Source: Morella rubra (taxonomy: Eukaryota; Streptophyta; Magnoliopsida; Fagales; Myricaceae). Taken from it: a stretch of DNA of 64,000 nt. Position numbers and translations under genes: made by a program. Positions 47,532 through 59,029 of this stretch are shown here, piece after piece. Each line of letters opens with the position of its first letter. Positions within the stretch are counted from its first letter, which is position 1. Under the pieces are notes generated by a model. That model saw only the letters and a program-made list of their open reading frames with translations, had not been told where the DNA came from and did not search any database. The stretch lies in assembly GCA_003952965.2 (NCBI GenBank), contig CM025849.1, forward strand, positions 24,213,576 to 24,277,575. Reading direction: 5' to 3'.

Positions 47532-50500
47532 ATGGATAAGAGTTGGATTTATGAGATTGATAGACTGAAAAGTGCGAAGTATAATGATGGTGTTCGGGAT
47601 TTTATGAGTGTTACCCGTAGTTATGCAGATAGTTGGGGACTGATAAGATGTCCATGTAAGAAATGTAAAAATGTGTTGTTCCAACGTGTGGACAAGATGG
47701 AGGATCATTTATTCATAATTGGGTTTGACTAGAGTTACACTCATTGGGTATTTCACAGGAGAGTCAATTTCAAAAGTTTCTAACTGGGTAGTGACTTTAG
47801 AACCTGAACTTGTAGTGAAGACTCTGGGGGAAACATAAATGATGATATAAGAGACATGTTAAAGATTTTGAGGCAGGAGGAGGGGTTAATGAAAATGCTG
47901 GTGAAAATATGCTAGGTCCTGAAATAGTCTAGTCGGATTTTTCGAGTATACCAAGTTATGGGCAGATGTAGAGCGAGAGTTGTATCCTGGGTGTAAGAAG
48001 TACTCGAAGTTGTCTTTGTCGTTAGGTTACTTTATGTGAAGTCAGAGAATAATTTGACTGTAAAGGTGTTAAAAGATGTGTCGGGCTTAATAAAAGATGC
48101 TCTGCCGGAGGGGGAGACACTTCCTAAATCTTATTATGAGGCAAAAAAGTTAAGAAAGAATTTAGACTTTAGCTACGATAACATACAAGTGTGCTTAAAT
48201 GACTGTGCCTTGTTTTGGAAGGAGTACAATGAGTTACAAGAGTGTCCGGTGTGTTGGGCATCGAGGTGGAAGTACAGTCAGAATACCAATCAAAGGTTCC
48301 TCAAAAAGTGCTGCGGCATTTTCCCTTGAAACCAAGGTTGTAGAGATTATTTCTGTCAAGGCAAACAGCAACGGATATGCGATGGCACCAAGAGAAGCGT
48401 GTGATTGAAGATAGGGTGGTAAGGCATCCTGCAGACTCTGGGGTATGGAAGGACCTCGATAAGAAGTATGAATGGTTTGGTCGGGAATCTCAGAACGTCA
48501 GCTAGGGTTTGGCATCTGATGGGTTCAATCTGTTTAGCAACATGAGCTTATCGTATAGTATATGGCTAGTGGTACTAATTCCATACAATTTGCACCATGG
48601 AAATGTATGAAGATTCAAGTTTCATGTTGTTGTTGCTTATTCCGGGTCCAAGAAGTCCCAGGAATGATATCGACGTCTACCTGTAGTCATTGATAGATGA
48701 GTTGAAGGAGTTATGTGAAAATGGAGTGCAGATGTACGACGCAGCGTGTCAAGTCCATTCAAGTTACATGCTAATTTGCTTTGGACAATAAATGATTTTC
48801 CAGCTTATGGTAATCTCTCGGGTTGGAGTACGAAAGGACAGTTAGCATGCCCTAATTGCAATGCGAACACAACGTCGTTTTGGTTGAAACATGGGGTAAA
48901 CATTATTTTTTGGGACATCGTCGGTATTTGCCCGCGATGCATGGGTGGAGGCATGATGTCAACATATTTGATGGAAAAAAGAGTTTAGATGAGCACCTGA
49001 AGAAGTCACTGGAGAGGAGATACTTCAACAACTTGAATCGGTACCGTGATGTTCATTTGGGAAGACTCAGAAGAAGAGAAAACAGGTTGAGAATGAGTTA
49101 AGTTGGACGAAGTGCAGCATATTCTTTGAGTTGCCGTACTGGTTAGATTTGAAACTTCAACATAATTGGACGTAATGCACATAGAGAAGAATATTTGTGA
49201 CAATGTGTTGGGAACTTTGATGAACGTCGATGTAAAACGAAGGACAATGCTAGTGCTCGAAGAGACTTGGCATTAATGGGCATTAAAAAATATTTGCATT
49301 TGCAAGTTCGGGGTCAGTAGGAGGTGATGCCTCTAGCATTATATACTCTAACAAAGGATGAACGTAAGAAGTGTTGCAAATGGATGAAGGTTGCCAAGTG
49401 TTATAGACTCTAACATATCTCGTACGAAAATATAAAAGAAGGGAATATAATGGGTATGAAGAGTCACGACTCACACGTCTTGTTGCAGAGACTATTACAG
49501 GCAATGATACATGGTTGTTAGGAAATGAAGTATGTACAACGTTGACTAAGTTGTGCTTATTCTTTAGAGACTCGTGCTCAAGAATAATACGTTTAGACGT
49601 TGTGGACCAATTAGAGAAGGACATCAGAATGATTCTTTGCAAGTTGGAAGGCATTTTCCCTCCATCATTTTTTACTATTATGGTTCATTTAGCTGTTCAT
49701 TTACCTTAGGAGGTGAAACTTTGGGGTCTCATTCAATTTCGGTGGATATATCCAATGGAGAGGTATATGGGGAAGATGAAGCGTTTCATTAAGAACAAAG
49801 CACGTTGTGAGGGCTCCATAGCAGAGAATTATCTGTTAAATGAATGTCTAACATTTTGCTCAATGTATCTTGGTACAGTTGAGATGGGATTTAATAGAAA
49901 AGACCAGAATTATGCCGACATGGATGATCGAAGTTGTCATTTTTCTGTGTTTACTCAAAGTGTTTGACCGCTGGGAGCTGGTAAGGGTCAAGATTTGAAT
50001 AGAAAGGAATTTACAAAAGCGTAGTGGTACGAACTCAACAACTGTTCAGAAATCAGCCAACATATAGAGTAAGCACTTATAAGAATATTTGCTCATTTAA
50101 ACACTTATCAATTCATTATATTTTAATTTATTTTAAAATATCTTATCTCTTTATAGCAAGCACTTGGAAGAGATGAGGAGACAATCACCAATAAATGTTG
50201 ATAGGAGGCACGAAGAAGGATTTTTGTTATGGTTTAGAAATCGGGTATTTATTTAATTTTATCTCTATTATATGTTTAATTTTAATTGATTATTATTTTT
50301 AGATTCAAACTTAACACGTGTTTAGTATTTTAGATTCAAACTTAACACGTGTTTAGTATTTTAGATTCAAACTATGCGCAATGAAAATCCAGGCTCGGTG
50401 TCGGATGATTTGTATGCATTAGCATCCGGTCCGGATCAGCGGGCACTTTGTTATTCTGGGTGTGTAGTGAATGAGTTAGGTTTCATACGGTCTTTCGTGA

Positions 50501-50900
50501 ATTGTTTCGTAACACTCAGAATAGTGGTGTGGTTGTTCCGGGGGACCATGATGGGGAAGATGTTGATTTTTACAGCCAGGTCGTGAATATTTACGCGTTG
50601 CGTTATTTGGGGGGAATTTAGTTTATTTTCTCAAATGTGACTGGTTTGACTTGAGTACTCAAAACTTAGGTCTAGATAAAAGTGGTCGGTTTGTTAGTAT
50701 TAACATATCTTGAAAGTGGTACAAAGACGACCGTTTGTGCTAGCTTCTCAGGGGAATCAAGTATTTTATATCGATGATATGAAGTTGGGTGGTCACTGAA
50801 AAATTGATCAAATTATTACCCCTGGAAACACGTATGATATTCCACCTATTGAGGAGGAAGTTGGTGAAGATGGAGAAGGACCGTAGAATCATTAAGTATA
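47532..50900 (+). pseudogene. TNP2-type CACTA transposase gene, broken
   Basis: TNPD/TNP2 proteins catalyse CACTA transposition. Domains in order: transposase-associated domain (47532-47730: MDKSWIYEIDRL, LIRCPCKKCKN, MEDHLFIIGF); TNP2 core (48036-49110: LNDCALFWKEYNELQECPVC, LLWTINDFPAYGNLSGWSTK, ACPNC, RRYLPAMHGWRHDVNIFDGK); DUF4218-like (49520-49960: LEGIFPPSFFTIMVHLAVHL, WIYPMERYMGKMKRFIKNKA); and DUF4216-like (50590-50890: RYLGGI, KCDWFDLSTQNLGLDKSGRF, QVFYIDDMKLG). The order matches the family. There are stops and frame changes between and within domains, and AT-rich stretches at 50095-50160 and 50245-50370 look like introns. It cannot make a working transposase as read. Confidence 0.88.
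50303..50372. repeat. 31-bp tandem duplication
   Basis: The word ATTCAAAC recurs at 50303, 50334 and 50365; the first two full 31-bp units (ATTCAAACTTAACACGTGTT and 11 more bases) are identical. It sits in a probable intron of the transposase gene, and perfect identity suggests a recent event. Confidence 0.9.
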
Positions 50901-51479
50901 CTAGGAGAATGGGTCTATTTGACTTTTTTGTGGACTTTAGCTTGATATGATCCCATTGACTAGAAATGACATCAATGCTTATATGCCAGTAACCGATGAT
51001 GGTGTTCCACAACAACATGAAGTAGAAGGAACGATGATTCTTAGGAATCATTCAGTGAAGATTGTAGTGATTCTGAAGAATATGACTCCGAGGACTAAAG
51101 TAACTTTATCGTTTCAATTTACTTTGCGTTTCTATTTTATATTCATTTTGGGGCAACATAATTCATTGTCTTTTTTTTTTCTAATATTGTTTATTGGTCA
51201 TAGGACAATGTCATTCCAGCATGAGGGAAACGCCTTCGGTGTGATTCATCAGTTCGTGCTGAAAGTAGTTTGGTAGACTAGCAGTGTCTGGGTCCTTCAC
51301 TTAGGGATAGGAATAAATTACTGTCCCCTACCACAGCCAGTCCAGTAGGCACCCAAAGTAGTTGTGCGTGTAAGTATCTTACCCCGTCAATCTTGATTAA
51401 ATATTATGACTTTTAAATTTCTATGCTTAACTAAATTTTAAATTTATTGTTCTTCATTTGTAGTGACATCCAAAATTAA

Positions 51480-53395
51480 ACACATTTGAGGTAGTACACA
51501 TGGGATTGACTTATTCAAGGCTCGCACCGGAGGAAAGCTGACTGTCCATTTCCCTGATGGATGTATGGGTGGTGATGACAAGGCGTCCTCATTGCTCTTG
51601 AGTCATATTGGTGCGCTCGTTCGACAACATGTCCCATTTGAGATGAGTAAGTGGAAGGAGGTGCCCGACGAGGTTAAATCTTACGTAATGAATAGAGTGT
51701 TGGTAAGTATAATTCATTAAATTTTAATTGTTGAAACTTTTATATGTACTAACTGTTTTATATGTTAAGGATGACTTCCAACTAGGTTTCGACTGAACCG
51801 AGGATCGCATAACTGTGACGTCTACGATGAACAAAGCATACATGATGCACAAAAATAGAATGTTCCAGCATTACTTGGTGTTCAATTCCAAAGAAGGGGT
51901 GTTAAAACACCCGTATCCCGATATGAACAAGGAAGAATGGACTTGTGTCTGTGATTTATTCGCGAGCGAGGAGTACAATCAACAAGGAGAATAAAGCTAA
52001 GCTGAAAATTGTACACACATCTGGAGCGAGGTCTTTCCAACACGCGAGAGCGTTGTTAGTAAGTAATAAATTTACATTTTTATTATTTATTATTTAAATA
52101 AATGATTTAGGTATTTTAATATGCACGTTCTATATTTCTTTTGATGTACAGAAAAATCCAGAATCTGATAAGATTAGTCCTGCGTTGCTGTATAAAAAGA
52201 CACATACTAATAAGGATGGCATGTGGACATCAGAAGATGTATGAAAAAATTTTGTAAGTTGTAACGTTAGATTTAATGATGCATTCGTATGCGTTTATGT
52301 TTCATATGTGCTAATTTTATCTTCTTTTTTAATTTTTTAGAAGAAAATGGAGGCGTTACAGTTGCAACACGAGTAGAGGGAAAGTCATACACCGAAGTGG
52401 AGATTTTTGCTGAGGTGTTGGGGACGAAAGCGGGTTACATGCGAGGTTTAGGCCGTTTGATGCCGAACAGAATAGAGATTATCCTGTAGGCTAGTTCAAT
52501 AGGGCATTTGCAAGGAAAATACAGGATTCGTCCCAATCTCAGAGAGAATTCTCAAATTCAAATTAATCATCCCCTAAAAAAAAGCCCACAAGCCGGGCTA
52601 AAATAGCTAAAATCCCATCCCTAATGGGATTTTACCAAAATTAAATAGACTGCCAAAATCTGGCCCAAATCGGGTTCAAAAACAATTCCTAAACGTAAAG
52701 GAAAGAAAAACATAACTAAAAATAGGTTTTTGAGAGGGAAAACAGTGGATTTAGGGCTTAAAATGAGGCATACCGAAGTGTATCTGGGTGACCATGACGT
52801 GCGCGCCGAAAAGAGCTTTCTGAATTGGGGTCATGGGCGCGAATCGGATACTCGTAGCCAAAGTTATGACCAAAAAATCAACACGTGCACAAAACTGCCC
52901 CAATTAGGTTAGATTACGATTTCTTGCCATCCTTGCGCTGATCTACCCGCTCAAGGTAATTCAGCGCGATCAATGTGTAATCTAACAGCTCTGCGTCGTC
53001 TAACTCGACTCCCCCTGCATCACCGTTCAGTACGGTCTGTTGGATCATCTTCGTCAGCAACATCTGTTGATTTGTCCTGGAGAATGGAGGAGGCCAGATT
53101 AGAGATCGAGGAGATGAGGGCTAGACAGATGGAATATGAAGCGCTTTTGGCCAGGCGGTCAGATATGGAGTAGACAATGCGAGAGCATCTACAGATGATA
53201 GAGGAACAACAACGGAAGAAAGACGAAGAGCTGATGCAGATGATGGCGGAGCAGTATCAGAAAAAAGATGAAGAGCATCAGAAGATGATGCAGAAACAAT
53301 AAAGGAACCTAGTGGACAACAAGAACGGAGGATGCAACTAATGGCGAGCAGATGCGTGAGCAGCTGATGGAGCAGATCAGACAGTTGTAATCTCG
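51480..53395 (+). pseudogene. Second CACTA gene, Ptta/En-Spm transposase (TNPA-like), broken
   Basis: The plus-strand pieces read KLTVHFPDGCMGGDDKASS, HVPFEMSKWKEVPDEVKSYV, MNKAYMMHKNRMFQHYLVF, GVLKHPYPDMNKEEWTCVCD, then KNPESDKISPALLYKKTHTN. This matches the plant Ptta/En-Spm transposase family (PF03004), where DNA-binding TNPA-like functions are thought to lie. Exons appear split by AT-rich introns (51375-51460, 51715-51765, 52060-52150). After 53060 a long charged coiled coil follows (MEEARLEIEEMRARQMEYEA, MMAEQYQKKDEEHQKMMQ). The segment 52500-52970 separates these parts and is not recognisably coding; it may be an inserted element. Stops show the gene is dead. Confidence 0.75.
52500..52970. 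other. Non-coding segment splitting the second CACTA gene
   Basis: Contains CCCATCCCTAATGGGATTTT and AAGTTATGACCAAAAAATC and no open frame matching the gene on either side. It is perhaps an inserted LTR piece or an intron; ends and duplication are not found. Confidence 0.3.
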
Positions 53396-54261
53396 TATGA
53401 CACCCAAACGAAAATTTGGGTAGATTTATTTATTTTCACCACTTTGTCAGTACTTATTGATTATGCATTTATTTACTTTTAATGACGATTACATATTTGT
53501 AGATACTTTATTATACTTCGGGTATTGAATATATTTTTATTTATATTATTTGTAAATTATTTTTAAAATTTTAATTAAATTAATTCAAATATGTGGAAAA
53601 CTGTTTGGACACTAACAAAAGTCGTTCGAACGTTGTAACGTGCGAACGCTTACAAAACAGTCCGAACCCTTACTATGTCATAACGATATTTCTAGCATGC
53701 ACACGGTTTTTATTAGGAAACCGCTCGCACGGTAATAAAACTCGTTCCAAAGTGTTCTGCGGAAATTGCGTTCGAACTTCATTTGTAAACGTTCAAACGG
53801 TTTTTGAAGGTGACAAAAAATATTTCGTCATAATGAAACAATGGTGCGGACGTCTTCACAAATGTGTCCAGACATATTTACATTATCGTTCAGACGTTGT
53901 TATACAATGGTGCAGACGTTTATTCCGTGAAAAAATGTATTTCATCACATTGGACTAACCGTTCGCATGAGCTGTGCGAACGTATAAAGAGAACGTTCGC
54001 ACAGCTCATGTGAATGGATGGACTATACTAGGCATGATAATTTTCAATTTCGTCAGTATGGCACCAAACCGTTCGGACGGTGTTATAAACCATTTGAACG
54101 GTTTCGAGTGACAACATGAAAATCATCACCTAAAACATTGGCTGACGGGCTTTAGGTGACAAACCGGGTGACAACTCGGTTTTGTCACCCAAAACCTTAG
54201 CTGACGAAATTAGTTTTGGGTGACAAATTTTTTGTCACCCAAAGTATTTTTTCTTGTAGTG

Positions 54262-55096
54262 CATGGTTCACTAGCCTCAAGGTCTGGAGTTCGAGGGTGG
54301 ACATAAGCTAAAATTGCATGCGAAAGTAATGCTTCCACCCATGCTATGCTGGTCCCTCCCCCCCCCCCCCCCCCTTTTTTGCCAAAACAAAAAAAAAAAG
54401 AGCCAAATTTAATCTCGATTCCTCCAAATTTTCCTTCTTACCGGCTGTTTCCCAATACTTCTTTTTTATGGATTCAAAGCTAATTTTGGACCAACTAATG
54501 GTAGTTTATGCCTCAATACTTCTATTGCATTGACTAGCTCCAGCTCATTCTGGCCAACAACTCCATTAGATAAAAGTTCATCATAGATTAATTACCTCCA
54601 AATTGTGGCAAGAAGAATATCATAAGAAAGGACTCTGCATCATGTGGTTACTCCAAGTAAAGGAAGTTCTCTCGGGCATTTTATCAAAGAACTTCTATCA
54701 GGCTCTAATTAACCAAACTTTGTTGCATCAAAGACTTGACATAATTGATATGCTGAGCATCATGTACAGCAAACTGTCAAAGACCAGAAAGTCTGAAATT
54801 ATTCTCATATTTACCATTACATACTTAAAAACACACCTAGGATTGGCAAAGATCACATTGCTTCATCGAATTTGGTACATAACCATAAACAACTAGTCAA
54901 ACATGAATGGTTAACAAGAAATTTCTATGTACTAAGAAGAATAGAAGTGCATGATTTATAAAGCTCGTGTGCATAAACTTGCTAAGACGCACGTTGTGCT
55001 ACGTAATTTGCTTTTTGACCAAATTACACCCCCACAGTTTTTCCCTAATGCATTAATTTCAATCATCTACAAATCTAGGACACATATAGACCACAT
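54262..55096. other. Possible SINE remnant, poly-C run, and PPR-like scrap
   Basis: Just after the CACTA, GGTCTGGAGTTCGAGGGTGG (54280-54299) resembles a tRNA-type B box as found in plant SINEs; with the CACTA removed it would join ACCACCCAT on the left. A run of 17 C lies at 54358-54374. Further right, the minus strand at about 54620-54700 reads KFFDKMPERTSFTWSNHMM, like a PPR repeat. Neither call is secure. Confidence 0.35.
54618..54700 (-). pseudogene. PPR-repeat-like fragment
   Basis: The minus strand reads KFFDKMPERTSFTWSNHMM, close to the PPR consensus (A.KVFD.MPER...WN.MI). PPR proteins bind organellar RNA. No neighbouring repeats in frame were found, and stops lie on both sides. It is a scrap at best and could be chance. 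Confidence 0.35.
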
Positions 55097-56367
55097 TGTT
55101 GGTTTTTGTGCACAATCGAGATTTTGATGATTTCAATAAATGGATCAAGTTTATAAAACAGGACATCTTCAAAGACAAAGACATTTTGATGAAAGAGCCA
55201 AAGACAAGAAGAAAAGATCAAGAAGATGCAAGGAGCTCAAAAGTGAAGATTCAAGACCTTAGGGTATAAACCTTGTAACTCTTAGTTTCACTTTTGACAA
55301 GGATTATTGAATCACACTTGCATATCTTTCAAAACTGCATAAACCGTTTTACCTTTTGTTTGAAAGATTAAAATGTTTTTAAAGGTTTCAAAACACCCCA
55401 ATCAAACTCCAAACCTTTCTATACTTATGGGAAGTAAGTCCTCAAAATTGGGTGTTTCAAAATAGTCAAAAAATATGGTTTTAAAAGAACCGGACTATGT
55501 GCTTAAGTTAAGGAGGTCGACGGCTATGAAGCGATCGACCGGTCTTTGACCGCTAGCGGTCGACCGCTTGGTTTTAAAAAAGAAGAAAAAATGTTCTGAT
55601 TTTGACATTATGACCGTTGGGTAACGGTAACTTGAAGCGGTCGACCGGTTCATGTAGGGTCGACCGACTCGTTTTAACAGACCCCCAACGGCTATAAACG
55701 GCTAGTTTTCAAATGTGGCTTATAAATACATTTTCATAACGTCCAAAATAATACACAACGACACATATCATTTCTATACTTGAGAAATATTCCAAACCTT
55801 CATATTCTATATTTCTCATATCATTCACACAAAACACACTTTCATATCCTTGTCTTTGTGTGAATCAAGAGATAGAGCTTTCCAATTTCATATCACTCTT
55901 TGAGAGAGTTTATTCTTCAATCTTCATATCAAAAGAGGTGATTCCTTTAGTGAGGTTGTTACTAAAGAAGAAGCTTAGAGAGGGTATATCTCAAGCTTGT
56001 TAGGTTGTGAGTGGTGAGCCCGAAAAACCACTTGGGTGGGTTTGAGTGTTAAGCTCGGGAAAACACTTGTACGGTTCTCTAGCACCCGGAAGCTAGAGTG
56101 TATGCTATTTGAAGATAGTGGGAAAACCTCAAGGCTCGGTGAAGGAGCTTGAGGGGTGGATGTAGGCGGGTTTGCCGAACCACCTAAAAATCACGTGTTT
56201 GCTTCTCTATCCCTACTCCTTACATTTAGCACTTATTTACTTGTTGTTAATATACTTGTGCTAAATTAGTCTTTACTTTGCAAACACGGTTTTGGGGGTT
56301 AAAAGCGAAAAAGTTTTAGAAACCCAATTCACCCTCCCTCTTGGGTTGCCTTAATCTAGGACTTACA
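55097..56367 (+). mobile_element. SIRE-type copia solo LTR, whole-looking
   Basis: Starts TGTTGGTTTTTGTGCAC and ends AATCTAGGACTTACA, flanked on both sides by CACAT (55092-55096 and 56368-56372), a perfect 5-bp target duplication. It is 1271 bp. It has GGTCGACCG-type palindromes (about 55505-55680), a TATA-like element (GGCTTATAAATAC, near 55715) and near its end the CCCAATTCACCCTCCCTCTTG segment usual in SIRE/Maximus LTRs. It is the reference copy for the pieces at 362, 1264, 22116, 43383 and 43832. Confidence 0.93.
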
Positions 56368-56666
56368 CACATAATAATCCCTCATCATTTCTTTGACTTC
56401 GTTCATCGTTGGAATCAATAGTGTTGTAAAATGGGGGATTAAGGTGGTCATTACTTGGAGCATAGCACTCGAGAAAGAACTTTATAAGCACATTTATGGA
56501 CGTTTGGCAACCTTTCTCTAACCATCTCTCATGCTTTTTCAATCAAAACATATGTCCATTTTCCTTCTTAACGAACAATCATGTTCTATCTCAAACTTTT
56601 TCACAGCTGACCGGCTATAAATACCTAAAGCTTCTTCTAGTACGTATGAGATATCAAGCAAAAACT
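56368..56666. other. Upstream flank of the LRR receptor pseudogene
   Basis: No coding signature. A CTATAAATACC word at 56614-56624, about 45 bp before the ATG, is a good TATA box candidate, though the distance to the start codon is short. Confidence 0.4.
56613..56625 (+). promoter_or_regulatory. TATA-box candidate of the LRR receptor pseudogene
   Basis: GCTATAAATACCT closely matches the plant TATA consensus and lies 42 bp upstream of the likely ATG at 56667. Confidence 0.4.
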
Positions 56667-59016
56667 ATGATGGCCTTTAAGCCCCCTAATCTTCTCTTCC
56701 CCTTGTTAATTATCTTTAGCCTTTATTGAGTGAAATGAAATAGATCGAACTCTCTCTTGTCCTTACCGTTTAGCACCTCCTCCCCTCCTTTAAAGTGTTC
56801 TTCCATTGATTGTTGTCAATGGAAAGGTATTTCATGCAATCACAAAGCTCAAGTCACCAAAAGTCACCAAAATTTCGTTACATTAAAAAGCCTCCACAGA
56901 AGTATATCTTTCTTTCTTGCAAACCTCACAAGTCTCTCTCACCTCAATCTCTCCCACAATAAACTTTTAGGCTCTCTACCTACAAGATTCTTTTCAACCT
57001 TGAATCAACTCAAGGTTCTTGACTTGAGCTACAACTATCTAGAAGGAGATATACAATAGCTTGCTTTTCTAATGGCTCATCTAGTACATGGAAGTTGGCC
57101 AAACTCAATGTCAAGCACAATAATTTATTTGGACCTCTACCATCTTTAGGTTGTGTTTGAGTGTTAAAATTTTAGATATTAAAATTTTAGGGTATTAGAT
57201 TTGTGAAAAAGTGAAAAGAGAGATACTTTTTTATATTTATTATAGTGAAAAGTAATGATTTGATGGGGAGAGAGAGATTATATTGTAATTTTTTTATTGT
57301 GTTAAAATTTTAGAAGTGTAAAATTTTGGATTTCAAACGCAGCCTTAGTCTACATAAATTCACACTTTATCAAGTTCCTCGATTTCTCTTTCAATCATTA
57401 CAATGGCCAAATTCCTAGCGGACTAGGGGGATGTTCAAAACTAGAGGTTTTTCGAGTAGGTTTCAACTCTCTCTCCAAACCACTTCCACCTGATATATAT
57501 AGTGCAACAAGGTTACAAGAAATCTCCCTACCTTCCAGTAATCTTTTTGGACTCATTAGCGGGGACATCGTGAACCTTACTAGACTTGCCAAGCTTGAAT
57601 TAATACAAAACAACTTTGGTGGCAAGCTACCTGGCAATATTGGTAAGCTCTCCCAATTGGAGCACCTACTCCTCATAAAAACTCCTTCATAGGTGCAATG
57701 CCTTCATCTTTGACGAATTGCTCAAATCTTATGAAGTTGAATCTAGCATTGAATTTCTTTGAAAGAGAGATCTCCACCCTTAATTTCTCCAGCCTTAGTC
57801 AACTTGCTGTACTTGACCGAGGTTTTAACAACTTCAATGGTTAGTTGCCAAAAATTCTTTACTCTTGCATGTTTTTGAGAGCAATCCATCTTGGCAATAA
57901 CCAACAAGAGGGTGAAATAGGAACTGATGTAGTTCAATTGAAATTTTTAACTTTCCTTTCTCTTAGTGATAGCAGGCTAACCAACATCACAAGGGCAATC
58001 AAGATTCTAATGCATTTTAAGGCTCTCAACGTCCTCTTGCGTCCATGCAATTTTTCACAAAACGCAGTGCCAACCGATGACAATAAGTTAGTTCTAGTGG
58101 TTTTCCAAATCCCTGATTCTTGAGTATTGTTGATTGCCAACTAATCGATCAATTCCCTTTTTTCTTATCAAAGCTTAAAAATCTAGAAGTCATGTTATTT
58201 AATGCCAACCGTATCACGGGTTCAATCCCGGCTGGTTGTCAACTCTTCCAAGGCTCTTCTTTTTACAATTGGATGATAATCTCCTTTTTGGAGAATTCCC
58301 AAAGGAACTTTGTGCATTACCAGCATTGGTATCCCCACAACCTCTAGACAATACCTATTTGGATTTACCAATTTACGTTAGTGTAACTTTGCAACACTAC
58401 AATTCCCCTTTCAAACTAGGATAGGTAATATTCGTGGCAATCAACCACCTTAGTGGTAGCATACCCATCGAGATCAGTGATTTGAAGCAGCTCCAACGAT
58501 TAGGCTTTAGCCATAACATCCTCCTGGACAAGATTCTAGACCAAATATCGGACCTTACAAACTTGGAAGTACTGGAGCACTTTGCAAATCAGTTAACTGG
58601 AGAGATACTAGCATCACTAGCTAGTTTGCATTTTTTTTCATTGGTTAAGCGTTGGGAACAATAAACTCTACGGACTAATACTGTCAGGCACTCAGCTCTA
58701 GAATTTTAATGCCTATCATTATGAAGGTAATCCGGGACTTTGTGGCCTTCCACTTCCAAATCAGTGCCCTAATACTACAGGCAACAAGGGTGACAAGGAC
58801 ATTCATGACAAAGAAAACAGACATGCAGTCCCATGGCTTCATATAAACGTGGTGCTTGGCTTCATTACTAGATTTTTGGGGGCATGTGGTCCTCTTGTTG
58901 TCAATAATCGTTGGAGATTTGCATATTTTAGATTCCTGGATGATTTAAAAGATAAAATCTATGTGAAATTAGTTGTGTCTTTTCCGAGATTACATAGAAG
59001 ACTTACAAAGTCATGA
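56667..59016 (+). pseudogene. LRR receptor (PSY1R/RLP-like), chimeric and broken
   Basis: PSY1R-type proteins are plasma-membrane LRR receptors for sulfated peptides; RLPs lack a kinase. The start MMAFKPPNLLFPLLIIFSLY looks like a signal peptide, then a stop. LRR cap: SIDCCQWKGISCN. LRRs: SLSHLNLSHNKLLGSLPTRF, LDLSYNYLEGDI, LEVFRVGFNSLSKPLPPDIY, LELIQNNFGGKLPGNIGKLS, RAIHLGNNQQEGEI, SRLTNITRAIKILMHFK, LPALVSPQPLDNTYLDLPIY, NHLSGSIPIEISDLKQLQRL. These follow PSY1R/RLP2 order, including the NITRA.KIL and island-like regions. The end instead reads YEGNPGLCGLPLPNQCP, a membrane segment (INVVLGFITRFLGACGPLVV) and RFAYFRFLDDLKDKIYVKLV, the tail of HcrVf/EIX-type RLPs, stopping at 59016. There are several stops and shifts plus a nested MITE. 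Confidence 0.8.
57149..57344. mobile_element. Tourist-like (PIF/Harbinger) MITE
   Basis: A 196-bp unit starting GGTTGTGTTTGAG and ending CAAACGCAGCC (complement GGCTGCGTTTG), flanked by TTA on both sides (57146-57148 and 57345-57347). It is AT-rich and non-coding. It splits the LRR frame; without it the reading runs from FGPLPSL into VYINSHFIKFLDFSFNHYNG. Confidence 0.88.
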
Positions 59017-59029
59017 TCTTTTCATCTCT

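Larger units (their letters stand above)
44248..54261 (+). mobile_element. CACTA element, family B, complete ends (10,014 bp)
   Basis: Left end CATTATAAGAAATATAGC, right end complement CACTACAAGAAAAAATAC; the TTTAGGTGACA/TTTGGGTGACA zone follows at both ends. The 3-bp duplication CAT flanks it (44245-44247, 54262-54264). Arrays of CGTTCGGAC-like words fill about 44390-46910 on the left and 53600-54110 on the right. Between them lie the transposase gene and a second transposase-like gene, both on the plus strand. Length and gene content are those of an autonomous CACTA, but the genes carry many stops. Confidence 0.9.

Noticed and set aside
54262-54360. A tRNA gene after the CACTA-B element
   Set aside because: Only a B-box-like GAGTTCGAGG is present; no cloverleaf could be drawn, so at most a SINE relic.
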